Assembly: GCA_018715285.1 (NCBI GenBank)
Contig: DVLW01000168.1
Coordinates: 1 to 9,521, forward strand
Direction of reading: 5' to 3'
Source: Candidatus Faecivivens stercoripullorum
GTDB lineage: Bacteria; Bacillota; Clostridia; Oscillospirales; Ruminococcaceae
Length of the DNA stretch: 9,521 bases
Translations under genes and position numbers: made by a program
Shown here: piece after piece, positions 6,780-9,521 of the stretch
Numbering within the stretch: the first letter of the stretch is position 1
Layout of the letters: each line of letters opens with the position of its first letter
Notes under the pieces: model-generated
Databases searched by the model: none
What the model was told of the DNA's origin: nothing
Seen by the model: the letters and a program-made list of their open reading frames with translations, nothing else

Positions 6780-7814
6780 GTGGGAATTTTTGTTAAGGAA
6801 AAGGCAGGACGTTCATCAATCGGAGCACCCTGGAAAATGCGCCTGGACGAGCATAAGAGTATCGGTAAGGTGATTTTGCTGGGCGTGGATGAAATTGCTC
6901 CCAACCCGGCACAGCCGCGTCAGGAGTTTGATCTGGAAGCACTCAAAGGACTGGCGGACTCAATTCAACTTAATGGTGTTTTGCAGCCGGTTCTGGTGCG
7001 GAAACGGGATGAGAACAAAAAAGACGATGATCCGGACAGTGCAAAACCGTATGAGCTGATTTCAGGTGAACGCCGCTTGCGTGCTTCTCGGCTCTGTGGC
7101 AAGGAAACCATTCCGGCAGTTGTAATGGATGCGTCGGCGCGTCAGTCGGCGGTCTATGCAATTCTGGAAAATATCCAGCGCCGGGATCTTAACCTGTTTG
7201 AGGAAGCAGAGGCGCTGCGGACACTAATTGTCGAATGGGGCGTTACACAGGAAGAAGCGGCTGCAAAACTTGGCATGGCGCAGTCGACGATTGCCAATAA
7301 ACTGCGGCTTTTGTCACTCTCCCCTGTGGAACAGAAAATTATTCTCGAAAACCGGCTGACTGAACGGCATGGACGTGCCCTTTTGCGGCTGGAAGCGGGA
7401 GAAGGCCGGGAACTGGTAGCCAATCTGGTAGCTGAAAAACATCTGACTGTGCGTGAAACAGAGGAACTGATTGCCCGTCTGCTTGCTGGTGAACAGCTGG
7501 AACAGATTCAGGCATCAAATGAGAGTAATGGTCAGGTACAGCAAAACCAGCCCCAAAATGCTCAGGAAAATGTGACTGTACAGCAGCCTGTTCCGCCGGT
7601 TGAACCGGTGCGCAAAAAGACAAAAAGGGTGCTGCTTGTCAAGGATGTACGGGTGTTTTTCAATACCGTCAATCAGGCAATCGACGCAATGAAGCACGCC
7701 GGTATCCCTGCGGAAACCCGTCGGGAAGATCATGGCGAATATATCGAGTATCACGTCCGCATCCCAACCGGAAATGTCCATCCGGCAGCGGTCAGTCGTA
7801 AGGCAGCACGTTGA
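6780..7814 (+). CDS. noc: ParB-family nucleoid occlusion protein Noc
   Basis: Noc is a ParB paralogue; in Bacillus it binds scattered chromosomal sites, forms CTP-dependent clamps, attaches to the membrane and blocks division over the nucleoid. The 344-residue product has the ParB N-terminal CTP-binding fold with NPAQPR (42-47), GERRLRAS (96-103) and ENIQRRDL (130-137), a helix-turn-helix at about 155-176, a Gln-rich linker (242-278) and a small C-terminal domain (about 282-327). Q168, K174 and R196 align with Noc-type specificity residues rather than ParB-type, and the place between rsmG and parA is where noc lies in Bacillus. A charged insert (about 77-89, DENKKDDDPDSAK) precedes the GERR box. 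The start is GTG, chosen because AAGGAAGGA (6761-6769) ends 10 nt upstream. The first residues (MGIFVKEK) may be a short membrane-targeting end, but that is weak. Confidence 0.87.
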   Translation: MGIFVKEKAGRSSIGAPWKMRLDEHKSIGKVILLGVDEIAPNPAQPRQEFDLEALKGLADSIQLNGVLQPVLVRKRDENKKDDDPDSAKPYELISGERRLRASRLCGKETIPAVVMDASARQSAVYAILENIQRRDLNLFEEAEALRTLIVEWGVTQEEAAAKLGMAQSTIANKLRLLSLSPVEQKIILENRLTERHGRALLRLEAGEGRELVANLVAEKHLTVRETEELIARLLAGEQLEQIQASNESNGQVQQNQPQNAQENVTVQQPVPPVEPVRKKTKRVLLVKDVRVFFNTVNQAIDAMKHAGIPAETRREDHGEYIEYHVRIPTGNVHPAAVSRKAAR

Positions 7815-7828
7815 AATTCCCGGAACAA
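7815..7828. promoter_or_regulatory. Weak Noc-binding-site-like sequence after noc
   Basis: AATTCCCGGAACAA matches the Bacillus Noc site ATTTCCCGGGAAAT at 10 of 14 positions, with the core TTCCCGG intact, and includes the 9-bp palindrome TTCCCGGAA (7817-7825). It starts immediately after the noc stop codon. Matches of this quality also occur by chance inside genes (for example around 1432-1445), so the call is tentative. Confidence 0.25.
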
Positions 7829-7874
7829 AAGGAATGTTTCATGATGGAGTGTTCCACGTGAAACATTCCTTTTT
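7827..7874 (+). terminator. Intrinsic terminator after noc, overlapping parS
   Basis: Bases 7827-7843 pair with 7857-7873 over 17 positions (one T-G wobble). After a single bulged A (7844), TGGA (7845-7848) pairs with TCCA (7853-7856) around a GTGT loop. The stem base is AAAA/TTTT, and a T-run (7870-7874) follows the GC-containing part, as in an intrinsic terminator. It begins 12 nt after the noc stop. Because the left side is A-rich, the opposite strand could also terminate. The descending arm contains the parS site. Confidence 0.75.
7850..7865. promoter_or_regulatory. parS: parS centromere site
   Basis: TGTTCCACGTGAAACA matches all 16 positions of the Bacillota parS consensus TGTTNCACGTGAAACA. 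ParB (Spo0J) is known to bind such sites near oriC, load as a CTP-gated clamp and spread to form the partition complex that recruits SMC condensin. The site lies between noc and parA, in the same window as the parA and parB genes. I saw no second full parS in the window. It is embedded in the noc terminator hairpin. Confidence 0.96.
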
Positions 7875-7887
7875 CCCTGTCATCCGC

Positions 7888-7914
7888 AAAAAATCCCGTT
7901 GTTTCCAAAAAATC
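7888..7914. repeat. Paired A-tracts upstream of the parA promoter
   Basis: AAAAAATC occurs at 7888-7895 and 7907-7914, 19 nt apart, close to two helical turns. Such phased A-tracts can bend DNA. The second lies about 25 nt upstream of the predicted -35 box. Apart from these, the stretch between parS and the promoter shows no clear feature. Confidence 0.35.
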
Positions 7915-7936
7915 AGCCCGATTCCCTGCTTTGCCG

Positions 7937-7965
7937 TTGTGTTTCGGGTGGGATTGTGTTATAAT
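7937..7965 (+). promoter_or_regulatory. Extended -10 promoter for parA-parB
   Basis: A perfect TATAAT (7960-7965) is preceded by TG one base away (7957-7958), forming an extended -10 element. TTGTGT (7937-7942) is a partial -35 box at 17-bp spacing. Transcription should begin near 7972, giving a leader of about 108 nt before parA. The promoter is 71 bp beyond the parS site, within reach of ParB spreading, so ParB autoregulation is plausible. Confidence 0.7.
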
Positions 7966-7976
7966 GATACTCGTGT

Positions 7977-8000
7977 ATCCGATATTTTGCCGGATTTTTT
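7977..8000 (+). other. Small terminator-like hairpin in the parA leader
   Basis: ATCCG (7977-7981) pairs with CGGAT (7991-7995) around a 9-nt loop, and the following bases up to 8000 are all T. It lies within the first 30 nt of the predicted parA transcript. The 5-bp stem is weak. ATCCG could instead pair with a second CGGAT at 8011-8015, so two exclusive folds are possible. Confidence 0.4.
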
Positions 8001-8022
8001 CGGTACTAAGCGGATGCCGGTC

Positions 8023-8050
8023 TCCCGTCGGAAACGCTGACGGGAATTTT
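8023..8050 (+). other. Terminator-like hairpin before the parA ribosome binding site
   Basis: TCCCGTC (8023-8029) pairs with GACGGGA (8039-8045); the stem can extend inward by a G-T and a G-C pair to leave a 5-nt loop. AATTTT (8045-8050) follows. It sits 35 nt upstream of the parA start and downstream of the predicted promoter, the position expected for an attenuator. It could also be a partial terminator for readthrough from noc. Confidence 0.5.
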
Positions 8051-8079
8051 AGCGGAAAACAGACTGAGGGATTATATTT

Positions 8080-8874
8080 ATGGGAAAAATTATTGCGGTC
8101 GCCAATCAGAAGGGCGGCGTCGGCAAGACGACAACCGCTGTCAACCTCGCGGCCTGCCTCGGATACCTCAAGAAAAAGGTGCTTCTGGTGGATATTGACC
8201 CGCAGGGCAATGCGACAAGCGGCCTGGGAATTGAAAAGAAGAAGATTGAAAATACCTCGTATGATATGCTCATTGGCGAAAAGGATGCTCAGCAGGTTAT
8301 CCTGCATACAGAATTTGCCAATGTCGACCTGATTCCGTCCAGTATTGCGATGGCAGGTGCTGAAGTTGAACTGGTTGAAATCGAAAACCGTATCGAACGG
8401 CTGCGGATTGCGCTGGCTCCGGTACGGGATAATTACGATTATATTCTGTTTGACTGTCCGCCTTCGCTTGGGCTGATTACCCTGAATGCATTTACCGCGT
8501 CGGATACTGTACTGATTCCGACCCAGTGTGAGTATTACTCGCTGGAAGGGCTTTCTCAGCTGATGGCAACCATCCGTCAGGTAAAGCGGAAATATAACCC
8601 GGCAATTGAGGTGGAAGGTGTCCTGCTGACCATGTATGATGGACGGCTGAACCTGACCAATCAGGTTGTTGCCGAGATCAAACGCTTTTTCCCTGACCGG
8701 GTTTACCGGACAACCATTCCACGCAATGTCCGGCTTTCGGAAGCACCCAGTTTCGGTGAACCGGTTATCTATTTTGACAAAGGTTCCCGCGGTGCACATT
8801 CCTATTCCGAATTTACACGGGAGTTTTTAAAGGCCAATATGCAGTCGGGTAACCGGCTGTTTGGCAAAAAGTAA
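8080..8874 (+). CDS. parA: ParA-family chromosome partitioning ATPase (Soj)
   Basis: ParA/Soj is an ATPase that binds DNA non-specifically as an ATP dimer and is stimulated by ParB; it drives origin segregation and in Bacillus also controls DnaA. The 264-residue product, near the usual family size, shows the deviant Walker A motif KGGVGKTT (11-18) with signature lysine K11 and catalytic-loop K16, the VDIDPQGN motif (37-44, D40 being the key acidic residue), the Walker B region ILFDCPPS (122-129) and the DNA-contact segment IPRNVRLSEAPS (213-224). There is no N-terminal helix-turn-helix extension, so it is the chromosomal short type and not a plasmid ParA of the long type. GAGGG (8066-8070) lies 9 nt before the ATG. 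parB begins 32 nt after the stop, so the two form an operon. Confidence 0.96.
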   Translation: MGKIIAVANQKGGVGKTTTAVNLAACLGYLKKKVLLVDIDPQGNATSGLGIEKKKIENTSYDMLIGEKDAQQVILHTEFANVDLIPSSIAMAGAEVELVEIENRIERLRIALAPVRDNYDYILFDCPPSLGLITLNAFTASDTVLIPTQCEYYSLEGLSQLMATIRQVKRKYNPAIEVEGVLLTMYDGRLNLTNQVVAEIKRFFPDRVYRTTIPRNVRLSEAPSFGEPVIYFDKGSRGAHSYSEFTREFLKANMQSGNRLFGKK

Positions 8875-8906
8875 TGCTTGATGGAGAAAGGTCTGAAAGA
8901 GTGTAA

Positions 8907-9521
8907 ATGGCAAAGCAGAAAAGAGGCGGACTTGGACGGGGTCTGGATGCCCTTTATGAAGACAACAGCGCGGCTTTTCCGTCGGATGCCGGTAATGAGA
9001 ACGGGACGTTGATGGTCCGGCTGAGCAGTATTGAGCCCAACCGTGGCCAGCCAAGAAAATCGTTTGATGAAGCGTCTCTTTCGGAATTGGCAGATTCGAT
9101 ACGGGAACATGGTATTCTCCAGCCGCTGCTGGTGCGCCGGATTGCGGACGGTACTTCCCTTTCGGGTGACAGTTATCAGCTGGTTGCCGGTGAACGGCGC
9201 TGGCGTGCGGCAAGAATGGCCGGACTGACCGAAGTACCGGTTGTTGTCCGGGATATGACCGAAGCTGAGGTCATGGAATTTGGCCTGATTGAGAACCTGC
9301 AAAGAGAAGACCTGAATCCTCTGGAAGAAGCTGGCGGTTATCAGGAACTGATCGAGACATTTGGCCTGACACAGGAAGCGGTTGCACGCAAAGTCGGACG
9401 GTCGCGCAGTGCGATTGCCAATGCGCTGCGGATTCTGAGACTGCCGCAGGAAGTGCATCCTCTGCTGGTGGACGGGTCGCTGTCGATGGGACACGCAAAA
9501 GCGCTGATTGGGATTGAAGAT
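8907..9521 (+). CDS. parB: ParB chromosome partitioning protein (Spo0J), 3' end missing
   Basis: ParB binds parS, loads as a CTP-dependent DNA clamp, spreads and stimulates ParA. The first 205 codons are present and the reading frame is open to the right edge. The N-terminus has the ParA-stimulating motif GGLGRGLDAL (7-16). The CTP-binding fold shows NRGQPR (45-50; usually NPxQPR), GERRWRAA (95-102) and ENLQREDLNPLEEA (129-142). The helix-turn-helix is at about 154-175, with R167 and G195 in the positions linked to parS recognition. The C-terminal dimer domain lies outside the window. ATG 8907 is the first possible start because an in-frame TAA (8904-8906) directly precedes it. The ribosome binding site is weak (AAAGAG 8896-8901, or GGAG/AAAGG further away), so its translation may depend partly on coupling to parA. 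Confidence 0.95.
   Translation, partial: MAKQKRGGLGRGLDALYEDNSAAFPSDAGNENGTLMVRLSSIEPNRGQPRKSFDEASLSELADSIREHGILQPLLVRRIADGTSLSGDSYQLVAGERRWRAARMAGLTEVPVVVRDMTEAEVMEFGLIENLQREDLNPLEEAGGYQELIETFGLTQEAVARKVGRSRSAIANALRILRLPQEVHPLLVDGSLSMGHAKALIGIED

Noticed and set aside
7452..7460. parS half-site CGTGAAACA inside noc
   Set aside because: The left half does not match (10 of 16 overall), and the bases are explained by coding for VRET.
7732..8040. A forward open frame of 102 codons across the noc end, parS and the parA promoter
   Set aside because: It overlaps noc in another frame and runs through the terminator, parS and the promoter; its peptide resembles nothing known.

Overview
The window is a chromosomal segment next to a replication origin, from a Gram-positive bacterium of the Bacillota, most likely class Clostridia. 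The evidence is the gene order yidC, jag, mnmE, mnmG, rsmG, noc, parA (soj), parB (spo0J), all on the + strand. This is the conserved cluster beside oriC in that phylum. The base composition looks balanced, roughly half G+C by eye and not strongly AT-rich, which fits a moderate-GC gut clostridium (an Oscillospiraceae-type lineage) better than Bacillus or Clostridium proper. That placement is inference. No mobile element, CRISPR array, rRNA or tRNA was seen.

Layout. Bases 1-138 are the edge of an upstream unit with no recognisable product. Bases 139-2402 hold yidC (membrane protein insertase) and jag (KH/R3H RNA-binding protein), closed by a strong intrinsic terminator at 2433-2472. Bases 2582-6651 hold mnmE, mnmG and rsmG, a tRNA and rRNA modification operon with tight spacing; mnmG and rsmG overlap by 8 nt. 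Bases 6652-6779 carry a candidate noc promoter, a small palindrome and a hairpin. Bases 6780-7814 are noc, which starts at GTG. Bases 7815-8079 hold a terminator hairpin, a perfect parS site, a strong extended -10 promoter and two leader hairpins. Bases 8080-9521 are parA and the first 205 codons of parB, which runs off the right edge.

How the genes work together. YidC inserts membrane proteins, and Jag is its usual operon partner. MnmE and MnmG form one complex that modifies the wobble uridine of certain tRNAs; RsmG methylates 16S rRNA. ParA, ParB and parS segregate the origin region. Noc is a ParB paralogue that links chromosome position to division-site choice. Residues in the two ParB-type DNA-binding domains suggest different specificities: Noc-type (Q168, K174, R196) in the first protein and parS-type (R167, G195) in the second.

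The most interesting point is at 7827-7874. The parS site (7850-7865) forms the loop edge and descending arm of a 21-bp hairpin followed by a T-run, which looks like the intrinsic terminator of noc. One DNA element may therefore be both the ParB loading site and a transcription terminator, about 70 bp upstream of the predicted parA promoter's -35 element. The genes themselves are conventional members of known families; no new protein system was found.
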